This document shows positions 22,696-33,569 of a stretch of 64,000 nt of DNA, piece by piece. The DNA is from Pantoea septica (lineage in GTDB: Bacteria > Pseudomonadota > Gammaproteobacteria > Enterobacterales > Enterobacteriaceae): contig NZ_MLJJ01000014.1 in assembly GCF_002095575.1 (NCBI RefSeq), positions 52,483-116,482 of the forward strand. The letters are read 5' to 3'. Positions within the stretch are counted from its first letter, which is position 1. Each line of letters begins with the position of its first letter. Both the position numbers and the translations under genes were made by a program. Under the pieces are notes generated by a model. The model was not told where the DNA came from. It was given only the letters and a program-made list of their open reading frames with translations, and searched no databases.

Positions 22696-24378
22696 TCACG
22701 CCGTCAGCGGCGGCGGAACCCAGGCGCGGCTGAAGTCAAACCAGCCAAGGGTGTTCAGCTGGATGCCCTCTACGCCTGGGGGCGCGAAGATTTGATAGCG
22801 ATAGTTGAACAGCGGCAGCAGCAGGCCGTCGCGCATCAGGCTGTGGTAGAGCTGGTGCAGCGCGGCGCGGCGCGGCTCGTCGTCGGCCAGCTGCTGTATC
22901 CTCGACAGCTGCTGACGAAGATGCTGGCTGGTCTCCGCGGACCACAACCGATCGATCTCCAGCCAGCTTGCCAGCGTAAAAAGCGGCGCGTCGCCGATTA
23001 GCCGGTCGCCCATCACCAGATCGGCCTGCGCCAGAGCCTCGCTGCCTCGCCAGCTTTTCACGTCGTGAAAAATCAGGGTGAGCTCACAGCCCTCCGCCCG
23101 CAGTAGCTCGCGCAGCGCCTGCGCCATTTCATGCAGTTCGACCGGCAGCTGGTAGTGCAGCGTCAGACGCGGCGGCAGATGCGGCGCCTCATCCTCTACC
23201 GTCGGCACCGGCCAGCCCGGCAGTAGCTCTTTGCTCGGCGTAATCAGCCCCTCTTCCAGCGGCAACTGCGCAACGATGCCGCTTTGCTGCAGCAGGCGGA
23301 GCAGACGACGCGCCTGCGCCGGGCTAAACCCGGCGCGCGGGCGGCAGGCGAGGTAGCAAAAACCGAGGCTGATGCTGCGGCTGACCGGACGCAGCGACGC
23401 GAGATCTGCCGCATCGCCAATGGCGATCTGAACTGGATGGCGGCAGCTGGTGCCGAGCGCGCGATCGAACAGCGTCGGCGTAATCCAGTACTCAACGGCC
23501 TGCATCAGCGGCAGCTGCAGGTGACAGCGCGTATGGCTCTCGATACGCACCAGCTCGGGCGTAAAGTGCGCCAGCTTCCAGGGGCCGCTGCCCAGGCGCG
23601 GCTGCTGGGGATGGGGCAGCAAACAGAGCTGATGCGCCAGCCGCCAGGGCAGCCAGTAGTCGCTGCGGCTCAGCCGAAAGCGCAGCGCCAGCGGATGCGG
23701 CGCGTCTATGCTTGCGACGTCCGCCAGCAGGCGCTGCGCGCGCGCGTCCTGCAAAATGCGCTGAAACTGCTCGACCAGCTGCGCGGCCTGAAGCGGCTCG
23801 TCGTTGTGCCAGAACAGCTGCGGACGCAGCCAGAACAGCCAGACGCGCCCTTCGTCGGCGTGCTGCCAGTGATGCGCCAGATCGCCGACCGGCTCATCCG
23901 CTTCGAATCGCGTCAGGCCGGAAAAGAGCTGACGCGCCAGGTGCTGTTCGGCGCGCCCGACAATCTGCAGCGGCGCAACGGAATCGAGCGGGCGATAGTA
24001 GGGGATGCGCAGCACAGGGGCGTCGTTTTGCCACTGGCCGCCCATCAGCGGACGCAGCAGATCTACCAGCCGCTCCGGCGCCATATCCAGCACCTGCAGC
24101 GCTTCGGCGGCGTTGCCCGCCTGCAGCTGCGTCTGCAGCAGCTGTTGCCGCAGCTGTTCGGGCGATCGAAGAAAGGTCAACGTGCCCAGCTTGCCGCGCC
24201 CCGACTCGCCCTGCCAGCGGAGCCAGCCTGCATGCTGCCAATGGGACAGCAGGGTGCGCAGGTGGCGATCGCTGCAAAAGCAGCGGCTGGCCATCTCGGC
24301 CACGCAGGTCTGTTGGGGGGCGCCCTGGCTCTGCTGCCACAGGCGCTGAAACTGATTAAGGCGATTAAGCTGGCGCAT
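22696..24378 (-). CDS. ybaE: SgrR-family transcriptional regulator YbaE
   Basis: 560-residue protein with an N-terminal winged helix-turn-helix domain (about 1-115, [20 protein letters not shown]) fused to a periplasmic-binding-protein-like domain of the oligopeptide type (about 160-555, [10 protein letters not shown]... to the end). The architecture is that of SgrR, which senses a small cytoplasmic metabolite. The ligand and targets of YbaE are unknown to me. Divergent from cof, so cof or queC are natural candidates for control; queC is four bases inside the same run of genes. Confidence 0.92.
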   Translation of the reverse strand: MRQLNRLNQFQRLWQQSQGAPQQTCVAEMASRCFCSDRHLRTLLSHWQHAGWLRWQGESGRGKLGTLTFLRSPEQLRQQLLQTQLQAGNAAEALQVLDMAPERLVDLLRPLMGGQWQNDAPVLRIPYYRPLDSVAPLQIVGRAEQHLARQLFSGLTRFEADEPVGDLAHHWQHADEGRVWLFWLRPQLFWHNDEPLQAAQLVEQFQRILQDARAQRLLADVASIDAPHPLALRFRLSRSDYWLPWRLAHQLCLLPHPQQPRLGSGPWKLAHFTPELVRIESHTRCHLQLPLMQAVEYWITPTLFDRALGTSCRHPVQIAIGDAADLASLRPVSRSISLGFCYLACRPRAGFSPAQARRLLRLLQQSGIVAQLPLEEGLITPSKELLPGWPVPTVEDEAPHLPPRLTLHYQLPVELHEMAQALRELLRAEGCELTLIFHDVKSWRGSEALAQADLVMGDRLIGDAPLFTLASWLEIDRLWSAETSQHLRQQLSRIQQLADDEPRRAALHQLYHSLMRDGLLLPLFNYRYQIFAPPGVEGIQLNTLGWFDFSRAWVPPPLTA

Positions 24379-24470
24379 AGCAAACCCGGAACAGTTTTCG
24401 AAAAGTATTCACTATTAGTTCCGGGATTGCCAGGCGATAGTGAAGGCTGACTTATCAACGGGAGAGAGCC

Positions 24471-25292
24471 ATGGCGCGACTTGCCGCATTCGATATGGAC
24501 GGCACGCTGCTGCTGCCCAGCCATCAGCTGGGGCAGCAGACGTTAAACAGTTTGCTTGCGCTGCATCAGCGCGACGTGCAGCTGGCCTTCGCTACCGGCC
24601 GTCACCTGCTGGAGATGCAGATCCTGCGGCAGCGCATCACGCTGCCCGCCTGGCTGATCACTGGCAACGGCACGCGCGTGCACGATCTGGACGGCAACCT
24701 GCTGTTCGCCAGCGATCTCTCGTCTTCGGTGGCGGAAGAGGTGCTGCACAGCCGCTGGGAAAGCAGCGCCACGGTGCACGTTTTCAACGACGACGGCTGG
24801 TTTACCGACGTGCCTGTGCCCCAGATGCTGCAGGCGCACGCGCTGAGCGGCTTTCGCTACCAGCTATGCGATCTGAAAAGCATTCCGGCGCATCAGGTCA
24901 CTAAAATCTGCTTCGTCGAAAGTCACGACAGGCTCTGCCAGCTGAAAACGCAGCTGGAGGCGGCGCTCGGCGACCGCGCCCATATCTGTTTCTCAGCGCT
25001 GGACTGTCTGGAGGTGTTGCCGCTCAACTGCAACAAAGGCAGCGCGCTCGCCATGCTTTGCCAGCATCTTTCGCTGCCGCTGGCGGAGTGCATGGCCTTC
25101 GGCGACGCCATGAACGACCGCGAAATGCTGGGACTGGTGGGCAAAGGGTTCGTGATGGGCAACGCCATGAGCCAGCTCAAGTCCGCGCTGCCTCATTTGC
25201 CGGTTATCGGCCATTGCGAGACACAGGCGGTGTCTCACTATTTAGATCACTGGATGGCGACGCCGCACCTCGCGTATTCCCCCGAATGCTGA
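24471..25292 (+). CDS. cof: HMP-PP phosphatase Cof, HAD superfamily
   Basis: Haloacid dehalogenase-type phosphatase that hydrolyses 4-amino-2-methyl-5-hydroxymethylpyrimidine diphosphate, a thiamin precursor; cytoplasmic. 273 residues (272 in E. coli). Motif I FDMDGTLL (nucleophile Asp8), motif II LITGNG, motif III Lys (NKGSALAML) and motif [13 protein letters not shown] are intact, with a type IIB cap between. GGGAGAG precedes the ATG. Convergent with ccdA across 34 bp. Confidence 0.95.
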   Translation: MARLAAFDMDGTLLLPSHQLGQQTLNSLLALHQRDVQLAFATGRHLLEMQILRQRITLPAWLITGNGTRVHDLDGNLLFASDLSSSVAEEVLHSRWESSATVHVFNDDGWFTDVPVPQMLQAHALSGFRYQLCDLKSIPAHQVTKICFVESHDRLCQLKTQLEAALGDRAHICFSALDCLEVLPLNCNKGSALAMLCQHLSLPLAECMAFGDAMNDREMLGLVGKGFVMGNAMSQLKSALPHLPVIGHCETQAVSHYLDHWMATPHLAYSPEC

Positions 25293-25326
25293 GGATTACA
25301 GTGAAGCGGACAGGGAGTCCGCGATT

Positions 25327-26358
25327 TTATTCCAGTTCCCGCTGCCAGCGGCTGATATCGCCAAACTGCCGCGCGACCCAGCCGGCGTCGTAATAGCTGT
25401 CGGGATAGCGCTCGCCGCTGTCGCACATCAGCGTCACCAGCGCGCCTCGTTCCCCTTTCGCCCGCATCCGCTTCGCCACCTGCATCATGCCCCAAAAATT
25501 GGTGCCGGTTGAGGCGCCTGGCTTACGGCCGATAATCTGCGCCAGCTTCAGCATCGCCGCCAGCGTGGCGCCGTCCGGCACCTTCATCATTTCGTCAATC
25601 ACGTCAGGCATAAAAGAGGGCTCGACGCGCGGACGACCGATACCTTCGATCTGGCTGCCGCGCGGGCTGCGCAGCGTCGCGTCACGGCTGTGCCAGTAAT
25701 CGTAAAACACCGAGTGCTCAGGATCGACCACCAGCAGCCGCGTGGCGAAACCCTGATAGCGAATATAGCGGCCCAGCGTCGCCGAGGTGCCGCCGGTGCC
25801 GGCGCCCATAATAAGCGTATGCGGCACGGGACAAGGCTCTAGCGCCATCTGACGGAAAATACTCTCGGCGATGTTATTATTGCCACGCCAGTCGGTGGCG
25901 CGTTCGGCGTAGGTGAACTGATCCATAAAATGACCGTTCAGCTCGCGCGCCAGCTGCATTGAGGCGCTGTAAAGCTCGCACGGGTCGGTAACAAAGTGGC
26001 ACTGGCCGCCATAGAACTGGATCTGCTCGATTTTGCGCTTCGCGGTGCTCGCCGGCATGACCGCGATAAAGGGCAGGCCGAGCAGCTGAGCGAAATAGGC
26101 TTCCGAGACGGCGGTGCTGCCGGAAGAGGCCTCTATCACCGGCCTGTTCTCGTTGATCCAGCCATTCGCCAGCCCGTAAAGAAACAGCGAGCGCGCCAGC
26201 CGATGCTTCAGGCTGCCGCTGGGATGTGTGCTCTCATCTTTCAGATAGAAATCGATGCCGGGATAATCCGCCAGGCGAAAGCGAATCAGGTGGGTTTCGG
26301 CGGAGCGCTGAAAGTCCGCGTTGATCTCATTGATGGCGTGGCGAGTCCAGTTACTCAT
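25327..26358 (-). CDS. ccdA: PLP-dependent cysteine desulfhydrase, CcdA type
   Basis: Fold-type II PLP enzyme of the cysteine synthase family, 343 residues. The PLP lysine lies in [13 protein letters not shown] (Lys51), an SSGSTA substrate loop follows near residue 79, and the phosphate-binding Gly loop is [12 protein letters not shown]. It is divergent from an Lrp-type cysteine-responsive regulator. From memory, Pantoea ananatis has a cysteine-inducible L-cysteine desulfhydrase CcdA controlled by CcdR in this arrangement, whereas E. coli lacks ccdA here and uses its orthologous regulator (DecR/YbaO) on another locus. The probable role is detoxifying excess cysteine to pyruvate, ammonia and sulfide. 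A cysteine synthase-like activity is the main alternative. Confidence 0.8.
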   Translation of the reverse strand: MSNWTRHAINEINADFQRSAETHLIRFRLADYPGIDFYLKDESTHPSGSLKHRLARSLFLYGLANGWINENRPVIEASSGSTAVSEAYFAQLLGLPFIAVMPASTAKRKIEQIQFYGGQCHFVTDPCELYSASMQLARELNGHFMDQFTYAERATDWRGNNNIAESIFRQMALEPCPVPHTLIMGAGTGGTSATLGRYIRYQGFATRLLVVDPEHSVFYDYWHSRDATLRSPRGSQIEGIGRPRVEPSFMPDVIDEMMKVPDGATLAAMLKLAQIIGRKPGASTGTNFWGMMQVAKRMRAKGERGALVTLMCDSGERYPDSYYDAGWVARQFGDISRWQRELE

Positions 26359-26473
26359 GATGCGATTCCGACTGAAAAGTTGCGCTGATTGTAAGGCACG
26401 CGCAGGAAAAAGAGTTGGCTTTATTCCCGCTATAATGGCGTATCCGGAGAAAAATATTCTCCCGAGGAGGCAA
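26359..26473. promoter_or_regulatory. Divergent ccdA/ccdR control region with Lrp-type palindrome
   Basis: 115 bp between the divergent genes. A perfect -10 TATAAT at 26431-26436 points to ccdR but has no good -35, as for an activated promoter. A 17-bp palindrome GGAGAA-N5-TTCTCC at 26446-26462 lies between this -10 and the ccdR ribosome site and has the size and symmetry of an Lrp/AsnC-family operator. Confidence 0.6.
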
Positions 26474-26935
26474 ATGTTAGATAAAACTGACCGTCATTTA
26501 CTCGATCTGCTGCAGCGGGACTGCACGCTGTCGTTGCAGGCGCTGGCGGACGCCGTCAACCTCACCACGACGCCATGCTGGAAGCGACTGAAAAAGCTGG
26601 AGGATGACGGTATCATCCGTGCTCGCGTCGCGCTGCTGGATGCGGAAAAGCTCGGCCTGACGCTGACCGCCTTTATGTTCGTCAAAACGCAGCAGCACAG
26701 CCGCGAATGGTATCAGCGCTTCGTCACGGCGGTGCAGGAGATGCCTGAGGTGCTGGCGTTCTACCGCACAGCGGGCGAGTTCGACTATCTGCTGCGCATT
26801 CAGGTTGCGGATATGAAACGCTACGACGACTTTTACAAGCGTCTGGTCAACAGCGTGCCGGGCCTGATTGACGTCACCTCCAGCTTCGCCATGGAGGAGA
26901 TTAAATACACCACGGCGTTACCCGTTGCTCCCTGA
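26474..26935 (+). CDS. ccdR: Lrp/AsnC-family cysteine-responsive regulator CcdR (DecR)
   Basis: 153 residues closely matching E. coli DecR (YbaO): N-terminal helix-turn-helix ([23 protein letters not shown]) and C-terminal RAM ligand-binding domain (about 65-150). DecR responds to cysteine and activates cysteine-degradation genes; here the divergent ccdA is the obvious target. The start [10 protein letters not shown] is fixed by GAGGAGG at 26464-26470. mdlAB follows 23 bp later, the same order as in E. coli. Confidence 0.93.
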   Translation: MLDKTDRHLLDLLQRDCTLSLQALADAVNLTTTPCWKRLKKLEDDGIIRARVALLDAEKLGLTLTAFMFVKTQQHSREWYQRFVTAVQEMPEVLAFYRTAGEFDYLLRIQVADMKRYDDFYKRLVNSVPGLIDVTSSFAMEEIKYTTALPVAP

Positions 26936-26958
26936 AGCAAAAGAAAGAGAAAAGCGTA

Positions 26959-28734
26959 GTGCGACTATTTAGCCAGTTAAGTTGGTATTTTATCCGCGAG
27001 TGGCGACGCTATCTGGGCGCGATCACTCTCCTGATCGTTATCGCTATCCTGCAGCTGCTGCCGCCGCATCTGGTGGGCGTGATCGTTGATGGCGTCACGC
27101 ATCACACCATGAGCGGGCGCACTATTTTGATGTGGATCGGCGTGATGCTGGTGACCGCCGTGGCGACCTATCTGCTGCGCTACGTCTGGCGCGTGCTGCT
27201 GTTCGGCGCCTCCTATCAGCTGGCCGTCGAACTGCGCGAGGATTTCTATCGCCAGCTTAGCCGCCAGCATCCCGCCTTTTATCTGCGTCATCGCACCGGC
27301 GATCTTATCGCGCGCGCCACTAACGACGTGGATCGCGTAGTGTTCGCCGCCGGTGAAGGGGTGCTGACGCTGGTGGATTCGCTGGTGATGGGCTGCGTGG
27401 TGCTGCTGGTGATGAGCCTGCAGATCAGCTGGCAGCTGACGCTGCTGTCGCTGGTGCCGATGCCGATCATGGCGCTGTTTATCCACCGCTACGGCAACCA
27501 GCTGCACGACCGCTTCAAGCTGGCGCAGGCGGCTTTCTCCAGCCTGAACGACCAGACGCAGGAGAGCCTGACCAGCATCCGCATGATTAAGGCGTTCGGC
27601 CTGGAGTCGCACCAGTCGGATCAATTCTCCGCTATTGCGCGCGATACCGGCGCAAAAAACCTGCGCGTGGCGCGCGTCGACGCCCGATTCGACCCGACCA
27701 TCTATATCGCTATCGGCTTCTCGAACCTGCTGGCGATTGGCGGCGGCAGCTGGATGGTGTGGCACGACCAGCTGACCCTCGGTCAGCTCACCAGCTTTGT
27801 CATGTATCTCGGCCTGATGATCTGGCCAATGCTGGCGCTGGCGTGGATGTTTAACATCGTCGAGCGCGGCAGCGCCGCCTGGAGCCGCATCGGCGCGCTG
27901 CTGGCGGAAGCGCCTGCGGTCGAGGATGGCGATCGGGAGCCGCCGGCGGAAGCGGGCGTGCTGCAGGCTTCGATCCGCGAATTTCGCTATCCGGCCAGCG
28001 CCGCGCCGGTGCTGCGCGACCTCAACTTTGCGCTGAAACCGGGACAGATGCTGGGCCTGTGCGGCCCGACCGGCAGCGGAAAAAGCACGCTGCTCAGCCT
28101 GCTGCAGCGCCATTTCGATATCGAACAGGGGGATATTCGCTACCACGACATTCCTTTGACGCAGCTGCGCATCGACAGCTGGCGCAGTCGGCTGGCAGTC
28201 GTCAGCCAGACGCCGTTCCTTTTCTCCGACAGCGTGGCGAGCAATATTGCGCTGGGCAAGCCCGACGCCACGCAGGAGGAGGTTGAGCGCGCGGCGAAGC
28301 TGGCCTGCGTGCACGAGGATATCCTGCGGCTGCCGCAGGGTTACGCCACCGAAGTGGGCGAGCGCGGGGTGATGCTTTCCGGCGGCCAGAAGCAGCGGCT
28401 CTCTATCGCGCGCGCGCTGCTCCTCGACGCGGAGATCCTGATCCTCGACGATGCCCTGTCGGCGGTCGACGGCCGCACCGAGCACGACATTCTGCACAAC
28501 CTGCGTCTCTGGAGCCGGGGCCGCACCCTGATTATCAGCGCACATCGCCTGTCGGCGCTGGCGGAGGCGAACGAAATTCTGGTGCTGCAGCAGGGCGAGA
28601 TCGCCCAGCGCGGCGATCATGACGCGCTGGCGGCGCAGCCGGGCTGGTATCGCGATATGTATCGCTATCAGCAGCTTGAGGCGGCGCTGGACGAAGACGA
28701 ATCGGCAAAAGGAGAGCCTGATGGCGACCTCTAA
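26959..28734 (+). CDS. mdlA: ABC exporter half-transporter MdlA
   Basis: Inner-membrane ABC half-transporter (multidrug-resistance-like family); it pairs with MdlB. 591 residues: six membrane segments in about 1-300, then the ATPase with Walker [10 protein letters not shown], signature LSGGQKQR and Walker [10 protein letters not shown]. The substrate is unknown. GTG start at 26959 gives [11 protein letters not shown], as in E. coli. Its last 14 bases overlap mdlB. Confidence 0.95.
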   Translation: MRLFSQLSWYFIREWRRYLGAITLLIVIAILQLLPPHLVGVIVDGVTHHTMSGRTILMWIGVMLVTAVATYLLRYVWRVLLFGASYQLAVELREDFYRQLSRQHPAFYLRHRTGDLIARATNDVDRVVFAAGEGVLTLVDSLVMGCVVLLVMSLQISWQLTLLSLVPMPIMALFIHRYGNQLHDRFKLAQAAFSSLNDQTQESLTSIRMIKAFGLESHQSDQFSAIARDTGAKNLRVARVDARFDPTIYIAIGFSNLLAIGGGSWMVWHDQLTLGQLTSFVMYLGLMIWPMLALAWMFNIVERGSAAWSRIGALLAEAPAVEDGDREPPAEAGVLQASIREFRYPASAAPVLRDLNFALKPGQMLGLCGPTGSGKSTLLSLLQRHFDIEQGDIRYHDIPLTQLRIDSWRSRLAVVSQTPFLFSDSVASNIALGKPDATQEEVERAAKLACVHEDILRLPQGYATEVGERGVMLSGGQKQRLSIARALLLDAEILILDDALSAVDGRTEHDILHNLRLWSRGRTLIISAHRLSALAEANEILVLQQGEIAQRGDHDALAAQPGWYRDMYRYQQLEAALDEDESAKGEPDGDL

Positions 28735-30496
28735 ACGCTTATGGCCGACGCTGAAGCGGCTGCTCGCCTACGGCAGGCCGTGGCGCAGATCGCTGAGTCT
28801 GGCGGTCGGTCTGCTCTGGATCGCCGCCGCGGCCGAGGTGACCGGACCGGTGCTGGTCAGCTACTTTATCGATAACCTGGTGGCGAAACACCAGATGCCC
28901 TGGGGCATCGTCGCCGGGCTGGTGACGGGCTTTATTCTCCTGCAGCTGCTGGCGGCGGGGCTGCACTATTTCCAGTCGCTGCTGTTTAACCGCGCGGCGA
29001 TCGGCGTCGTGCAGCAGCTGCGCAGCGATGTTATGAATGCGGCGCTGCGTCAGCCGCTCAGCGCCTTCGACACCCAGCCGGTCGGACAGATTATCTCGCG
29101 CGTTACCAACGATACCGAAGTGATCAGGGATCTCTACGTGACGGTGGTCGCCACGGTGCTGCGCAGCGCGGCGCTGATCGGCGCGATGATGGTGGCGATG
29201 TTCAGCCTGGACTGGCGTATGGCGCTGGTAGCGATGGCGATTTTTCCGCTGGTGCTGACGGTAATGCTGATTTATCAGCGCTACAGTACGCCCATCGCGC
29301 GCCGCGTGCGCAGCTATCTGGCGGATATCAACAACGGCTTTAACGAAGTGATCAACGGCATGAGCGTGATCCAGCAGTTTCGCCAGCAGGCGCGCTTCGG
29401 CGAGCGCATGAGCCAGGCCAGCCGCTCGCACTATCAGGCGCGCATGCAGACGCTGCGGCTCGACGGTTTTCTGCTGCGTCCGCTGCTCAGCTTGTTTTCG
29501 GCGGTGATCCTCTGCGGGCTGTTGATGCTGTTCAGCTTCTCCTCGCCGGGCATTTTCGAAGTCGGCGTGCTCTATGCGTTTATCACCTGGCTCGGCCGTC
29601 TCAATGAGCCGCTGATTGAACTCACGACGCAGCAGTCGATGCTGCAGCAGGCGGTGGTGTCGGGCGAACGTATCTTCGAGCTGATGGATGCCGCGCAGCA
29701 GCGCTACGGCAGCGACGATCGCCCCCTGGCGTCGGGACGCCTCTCGCTGCGTCAGCTGAGTTTCGCCTATCGCGCCGATCGCGAGGTGCTGAGCGATATC
29801 AACCTTGAGGTGCCGGCGCGCAGTTTCGTGGCGCTTGTCGGTCATACCGGTAGCGGTAAAAGCACCCTCGCAAATTTGCTGATGGGCTACTACCCGGCGA
29901 CGCGCGGCGAGATCTGGCTGGACGACCGTCCTATTGGTCAGCTCAGCCATCAGACGCTGCGGCGCGGCATCGCCATGGTGCAGCAGGATCCGGTCGTGCT
30001 GGCGGACAGCCTGCTGGCTAACGTGCGTCTCGGCCGCGATATCAGCGAAGAGGCGGTCTGGCAGGCGCTGGAGCAGGTGCAGCTTGACTCGCTGGCGCGC
30101 GCGTTGCCAGACGGCATTCATACGCGACTAGGGGAGCAGGGCAATAACCTGTCGGTCGGGCAGAAGCAGCTGCTGGCGCTGGCGCGCGTGCTGGTGGAGA
30201 TGCCGCAGATTCTTATCCTCGACGAGGCGACCGCCAATATCGACTCCGGCACCGAGCAGGCGATTCAGCAGACGCTGAGCAGGCTGCGCCAGCACACGAC
30301 GCTGGTGGTGATCGCCCATCGTCTCTCGACCATCACCGAGGCCGACACTATTCTGGTGCTGCATCGTGGTCAGGTGGTAGAGCAGGGCGACCACGCCGCG
30401 CTGCTGGCGCGAGAGGGACGCTACTGGCAGATGTATCAGCTGCAGCAGGCGGGCGATGAACTCGCGTCGGGCAAAGCCGTCGCCACCGTAGAGTAA
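28721..30496 (+). CDS. mdlB: ABC exporter half-transporter MdlB
   Basis: Partner of MdlA, 591 residues: membrane domain about 1-320, Walker [10 protein letters not shown], signature LSVGQKQL (the usual LSGGQ has Val in place of Gly) and Walker [12 protein letters not shown]. Start [12 protein letters not shown] chosen because AAGGAGA lies six bases upstream inside the mdlA 3' end, indicating translational coupling. Followed by the nitrogen-regulated glnK unit. Confidence 0.95.
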   Translation: MATSKRLWPTLKRLLAYGRPWRRSLSLAVGLLWIAAAAEVTGPVLVSYFIDNLVAKHQMPWGIVAGLVTGFILLQLLAAGLHYFQSLLFNRAAIGVVQQLRSDVMNAALRQPLSAFDTQPVGQIISRVTNDTEVIRDLYVTVVATVLRSAALIGAMMVAMFSLDWRMALVAMAIFPLVLTVMLIYQRYSTPIARRVRSYLADINNGFNEVINGMSVIQQFRQQARFGERMSQASRSHYQARMQTLRLDGFLLRPLLSLFSAVILCGLLMLFSFSSPGIFEVGVLYAFITWLGRLNEPLIELTTQQSMLQQAVVSGERIFELMDAAQQRYGSDDRPLASGRLSLRQLSFAYRADREVLSDINLEVPARSFVALVGHTGSGKSTLANLLMGYYPATRGEIWLDDRPIGQLSHQTLRRGIAMVQQDPVVLADSLLANVRLGRDISEEAVWQALEQVQLDSLARALPDGIHTRLGEQGNNLSVGQKQLLALARVLVEMPQILILDEATANIDSGTEQAIQQTLSRLRQHTTLVVIAHRLSTITEADTILVLHRGQVVEQGDHAALLAREGRYWQMYQLQQAGDELASGKAVATVE

Positions 30497-30540
30497 ATTG
30501 CACCTTTTTTGCGCGCATTTATCAGAATGTTCCCACTCTT

Positions 30541-30577
30541 TGCACTTCTTTGAGGCCAGGAGCACCAAAGAAGTGCA
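30541..30577 (+). promoter_or_regulatory. NtrC-type enhancer and 12-bp inverted repeat upstream of glnK
   Basis: TGCACTTCTTTG (30541-30552) and its exact reverse complement (30566-30577), 13 bp apart. The right part AGCACCAAAGAAGTGCA (30561-30577) matches the NtrC consensus TGCACC-N5-GGTGCA at ten of twelve positions. A further half-site TGCACC is at 30499-30504. The site lies about 130-140 bp upstream of the expected transcription start, a typical enhancer distance. Confidence 0.7.
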
Positions 30578-30683
30578 GTTTATCTAGCCTCCTCTTTCGC
30601 TTTTCTTTTTCTGCTCTCCTCTTTTGCCATTTCAAGCCGGGCCGGGCTGCATTTATCTCTCGCCGCCTGCGCATTTTCATTCC

Positions 30684-30699
30684 TGGCACAGCCTTTGCT
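30684..30699 (+). promoter_or_regulatory. Sigma-54 promoter of glnK-amtB
   Basis: TGGCACAGCCTTTGCT: GG at -24 (30685-30686) and GC at -12 (30697-30698) with exactly ten bases between, matching TGGCAC-N5-TTGC. Transcription should begin near 30710, about 45 bases before glnK. Confidence 0.92.
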
Positions 30700-30753
30700 T
30701 CTGTCTCTGCGTGTCTGAGGCGACTCACTTGTCTATTACCCGGAGGGGATGCA

Positions 30754-31092
30754 ATGAAGCTGGTTACCGTGGTCATCAAACCGTTCAAACTGGAGGATGT
30801 GCGCGAAGCCCTCTCCTCTATCGGCATTCAGGGGCTGACCGTCTCTGAAGTTAAAGGGTTCGGTCGCCAGAAAGGCCATGCAGAGCTCTATCGCGGCGCC
30901 GAGTACAGCGTGAACTTTCTGCCCAAGGTCAAGATCGACGTCGCCATCGCCGACGACCAGCTCGACGAAGTGGTGGATGTGATCAGCAAAGCGGCCTATA
31001 CCGGCAAGATCGGTGACGGCAAAATTTTTGTCGCCGAGCTGCAGCGCGTTATCCGTATTCGTACCGGTGAAACCGACGAAGCAGCGCTTTAA
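30754..31092 (+). CDS. glnK: Nitrogen regulatory protein PII-2 (GlnK)
   Basis: Trimeric PII signal protein that senses 2-oxoglutarate, ATP/ADP and glutamine (through uridylylation) and blocks the AmtB ammonium channel when nitrogen is ample. 112 residues; the T-loop tyrosine that is uridylylated is Tyr51 in RGAEYSVNF. GGAGGGG precedes the ATG at 30754; longer in-frame starts would begin upstream of the sigma-54 promoter and are rejected. Forms an operon with amtB. Confidence 0.97.
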   Translation: MKLVTVVIKPFKLEDVREALSSIGIQGLTVSEVKGFGRQKGHAELYRGAEYSVNFLPKVKIDVAIADDQLDEVVDVISKAAYTGKIGDGKIFVAELQRVIRIRTGETDEAAL

Positions 31093-31125
31093 TTTCGGCT
31101 ACGTTATCTGATGGGATGGAAAAAA

Positions 31126-32412
31126 ATGAATAAAGCACTCACCTTGTTGGGCCTCATCAGCCTGTCGCTGTTACCGTCGCTGGCGATGGCTGCGCCTGCC
31201 GTAGCGGATAAGGCCGACAACGCATTTATGATGATTTGCACCGCGCTGGTGCTGTTTATGACGATTCCAGGGATCGCGCTGTTTTACGGCGGTCTGATTC
31301 GCGGCAAAAACGTGCTCTCTATGCTGACGCAGGTGGCGGTGACGTTTGCACTGGTCTGTGTGCTGTGGATTGTGTACGGCTATTCGCTGGCCTTCAGCGA
31401 AGGCAACGCCTTCTTCGGTAGCTTCCAGTGGGCAATGCTGAAAAACATCGAGCTGAAAGCGGTAATGGGCAGCTTCTATCAGTATATCCACGTGGCGTTC
31501 CAGGCGTCGTTCGCCTGTATCACCGTGGGTCTGATCGTCGGCGCCATCGCCGAGCGCATCCGCTTCTCCGCCGTGCTGATTTTTGTCGGCGTGTGGGTGA
31601 CGCTGGCATATCTGCCGATTGCGCACATGGTCTGGGCGGGCGGCTTTCTTGCGCAGGATGGCGCGCTGGACTTCGCCGGCGGCACCGTAGTACACATTAA
31701 CGCGGCTATCGCGGGTCTGGTAGGCGCCTATCTGGTGGGCAAACGCGCCGGCTTCGGCAAAGAAGCGTTCAAACCGCATAATCTGCCGATGGTCTTCACC
31801 GGCACGGCGATCCTCTATGTGGGCTGGTTCGGCTTTAATGCCGGCTCCGCCTCCGCCGCTAACGAAATTGCCGCGCTGGCCTTCCTGAACACCGTGGTGG
31901 CGACCGCAGGCGCGGTGCTCTCATGGACCTTCGGCGAGTGGGCGGTACGCGGCAAACCGTCGCTGCTGGGCGCCTGTTCCGGCTTTATCGCCGGCCTGGT
32001 GGCCATTACTCCAGCCTGCGGCTATGTGGGCGTCGGCGGGGCGCTGATTATCGGCCTGGTGGGCGGTCTGGCCGGGCTGTGGGGCGTGACCTCGCTGAAG
32101 AGAATGCTGCGCGTGGACGACCCTTGCGACGTCTTCGGCGTGCACGGCGTGTGCGGCATCGTCGGCTGTATCCTGACCGGCGTGTTCGCCTCTTCTTCGC
32201 TGGGCGGCGTCGGCTATGCGGAAGGCGTTACCATGGGCCATCAGGTATGGGTGCAGCTGTTCAGCGTCGGCGTAACGATCGTCTGGTCTGCGGTGGTCGC
32301 CTTTATCGGATTTAAGCTGGCGGATATGATTGTCGGCTTGCGCGTGCCGGAAGAGCAGGAGCGCGAAGGTCTGGACGTCAACAGCCACGGCGAGAATGCT
32401 TACAACCAGTAA
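31126..32412 (+). CDS. amtB: Ammonium channel AmtB
   Basis: Trimeric inner-membrane ammonium/ammonia channel. 428 residues as in E. coli: signal peptide of 22 residues ending in SLAMA, then eleven membrane segments. The pore histidines lie in VVHINAAIAG and DVFGVHGVCG (the twin-His pair, about 190 and 340 of the precursor), and the C-terminal GlnK-contact tail ends VNSHGENAYNQ. The ATG at 31126 is chosen for the intact signal peptide. Located 33 bp after glnK. Confidence 0.97.
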   Translation: MNKALTLLGLISLSLLPSLAMAAPAVADKADNAFMMICTALVLFMTIPGIALFYGGLIRGKNVLSMLTQVAVTFALVCVLWIVYGYSLAFSEGNAFFGSFQWAMLKNIELKAVMGSFYQYIHVAFQASFACITVGLIVGAIAERIRFSAVLIFVGVWVTLAYLPIAHMVWAGGFLAQDGALDFAGGTVVHINAAIAGLVGAYLVGKRAGFGKEAFKPHNLPMVFTGTAILYVGWFGFNAGSASAANEIAALAFLNTVVATAGAVLSWTFGEWAVRGKPSLLGACSGFIAGLVAITPACGYVGVGGALIIGLVGGLAGLWGVTSLKRMLRVDDPCDVFGVHGVCGIVGCILTGVFASSSLGGVGYAEGVTMGHQVWVQLFSVGVTIVWSAVVAFIGFKLADMIVGLRVPEEQEREGLDVNSHGENAYNQ

Positions 32413-32456
32413 GCCGTCGGGCAGGAAAGGCAGTGCGCTAAAAAAAGAAAAAAGTA

Positions 32457-32484
32457 AAGGGGCGACTATTCGCCCCTTATTTTT
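32457..32484. terminator. Bidirectional terminator between amtB and tesB
   Basis: Stem AAGGGGCGA / TCGCCCCTT with loop CTAT. T-rich sequence follows on the plus strand and A-rich sequence precedes it, so it can stop both convergent genes. Confidence 0.88.
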
Positions 32485-32506
32485 CGCCTTTGCGCAGCCT
32501 GATAGC

Positions 32507-33370
32507 CTATTCGCTGCGCTGACGCATCACCCCTTCCTGCACGGTCGAGGCGACCAGCACGCCCTGCTGGTTATAGAACTCGCCGCGCACAAAACCGCGC
32601 GCCCCGGAGGCCGAGGTGCTTACCACGCTGTAGAGCAGCCAGTCGCTGAAGTTGAACGGGCGGTGAAACCACATCGAATGGTCGATAGTGGCGACCTGCA
32701 TATCCGCTTCAAGAAATCCTTTGCCGTGCGGCTGCAGCGCCACTGGCAGGAAGTTGAGATCGGAGGCGTAGCCCAGCAGGTACTGGTGAATGCGCAGATC
32801 GGCGGGCAGCCCGCCGTTAGCGCGGATCCAGACCTGACGTACCGGCTCGTCGACGTGGCCTTTTAGCGGATTGTGGATCTGAACCGGGCGTATCTCCAGC
32901 GGCCGCTCGGCGATAAACTTCTCCCGCACCTTTTCCGGCAGCAGATGCGCCATCTTTTGCGCCAGATCCTGCTCCGATGCCAGCGTCTCCGGGCCGGGCA
33001 CCTCAGGCATCGCGTTCTGATGCTCGAAGCCGCTCTCGGGCGCCTGGAAAGAGGCGGTCATATAGAAAATAGGCTGTCCGTTCTGCACCGCGCTGACGCG
33101 GCGCGCGCTAAAGCTTTTGCCGTCGCGCAGGGTTTCCACATCGTAAATAATGCCTTTCTTGCTGTCGCCCGGCCGTAAAAAGTAGCTGTGGAAAGAGTGA
33201 ATAATACGCTCTTCCGGCACGGTCTGTTTCGCCGCGTAGAGCGCCTGGCCGACCACCTGACCGCCAAAGACCTGACGCAGTCCTAAATCTTCACTCTGGC
33301 CGCGAAAGATACCCTCTTCCAGCTTTTCCAGATTTAATAAATTCAGCAGATTTTGCAGCGCCTGGCTCAT
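32507..33370 (-). CDS. tesB: Acyl-CoA thioesterase II
   Basis: Double hot-dog thioesterase that hydrolyses medium- and long-chain acyl-CoA. 287 residues with the family landmarks [23 protein letters not shown] near the N-terminus and [18 protein letters not shown] in the C-terminal catalytic half. Divergent from ybaY, 199 bp apart. Confidence 0.96.
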   Translation of the reverse strand: MSQALQNLLNLLNLEKLEEGIFRGQSEDLGLRQVFGGQVVGQALYAAKQTVPEERIIHSFHSYFLRPGDSKKGIIYDVETLRDGKSFSARRVSAVQNGQPIFYMTASFQAPESGFEHQNAMPEVPGPETLASEQDLAQKMAHLLPEKVREKFIAERPLEIRPVQIHNPLKGHVDEPVRQVWIRANGGLPADLRIHQYLLGYASDLNFLPVALQPHGKGFLEADMQVATIDHSMWFHRPFNFSDWLLYSVVSTSASGARGFVRGEFYNQQGVLVASTVQEGVMRQRSE

Positions 33371-33569
33371 AGTGCAATCCTCACAAAGTTAACCCGCTCA
33401 GTGTGAAAGATCCGACCAGTTGCCGTCAATCAAAGAGTGCAGCAGAGCCACGCAGGGGCAGAGAGGAAATATCTGGATTTTATGCCAGGATTAACCACAT
33501 AAGGCGAATGAAACCCCAGGCGATAAATTCGCAGCCGATAATCATAGTGATCAGATGGAGACGACATCA

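Noticed and set aside
30550..30753. N-terminal extension of glnK by 68 codons
   Set aside because: It would start upstream of the sigma-54 promoter; the 112-residue form matches all PII proteins.
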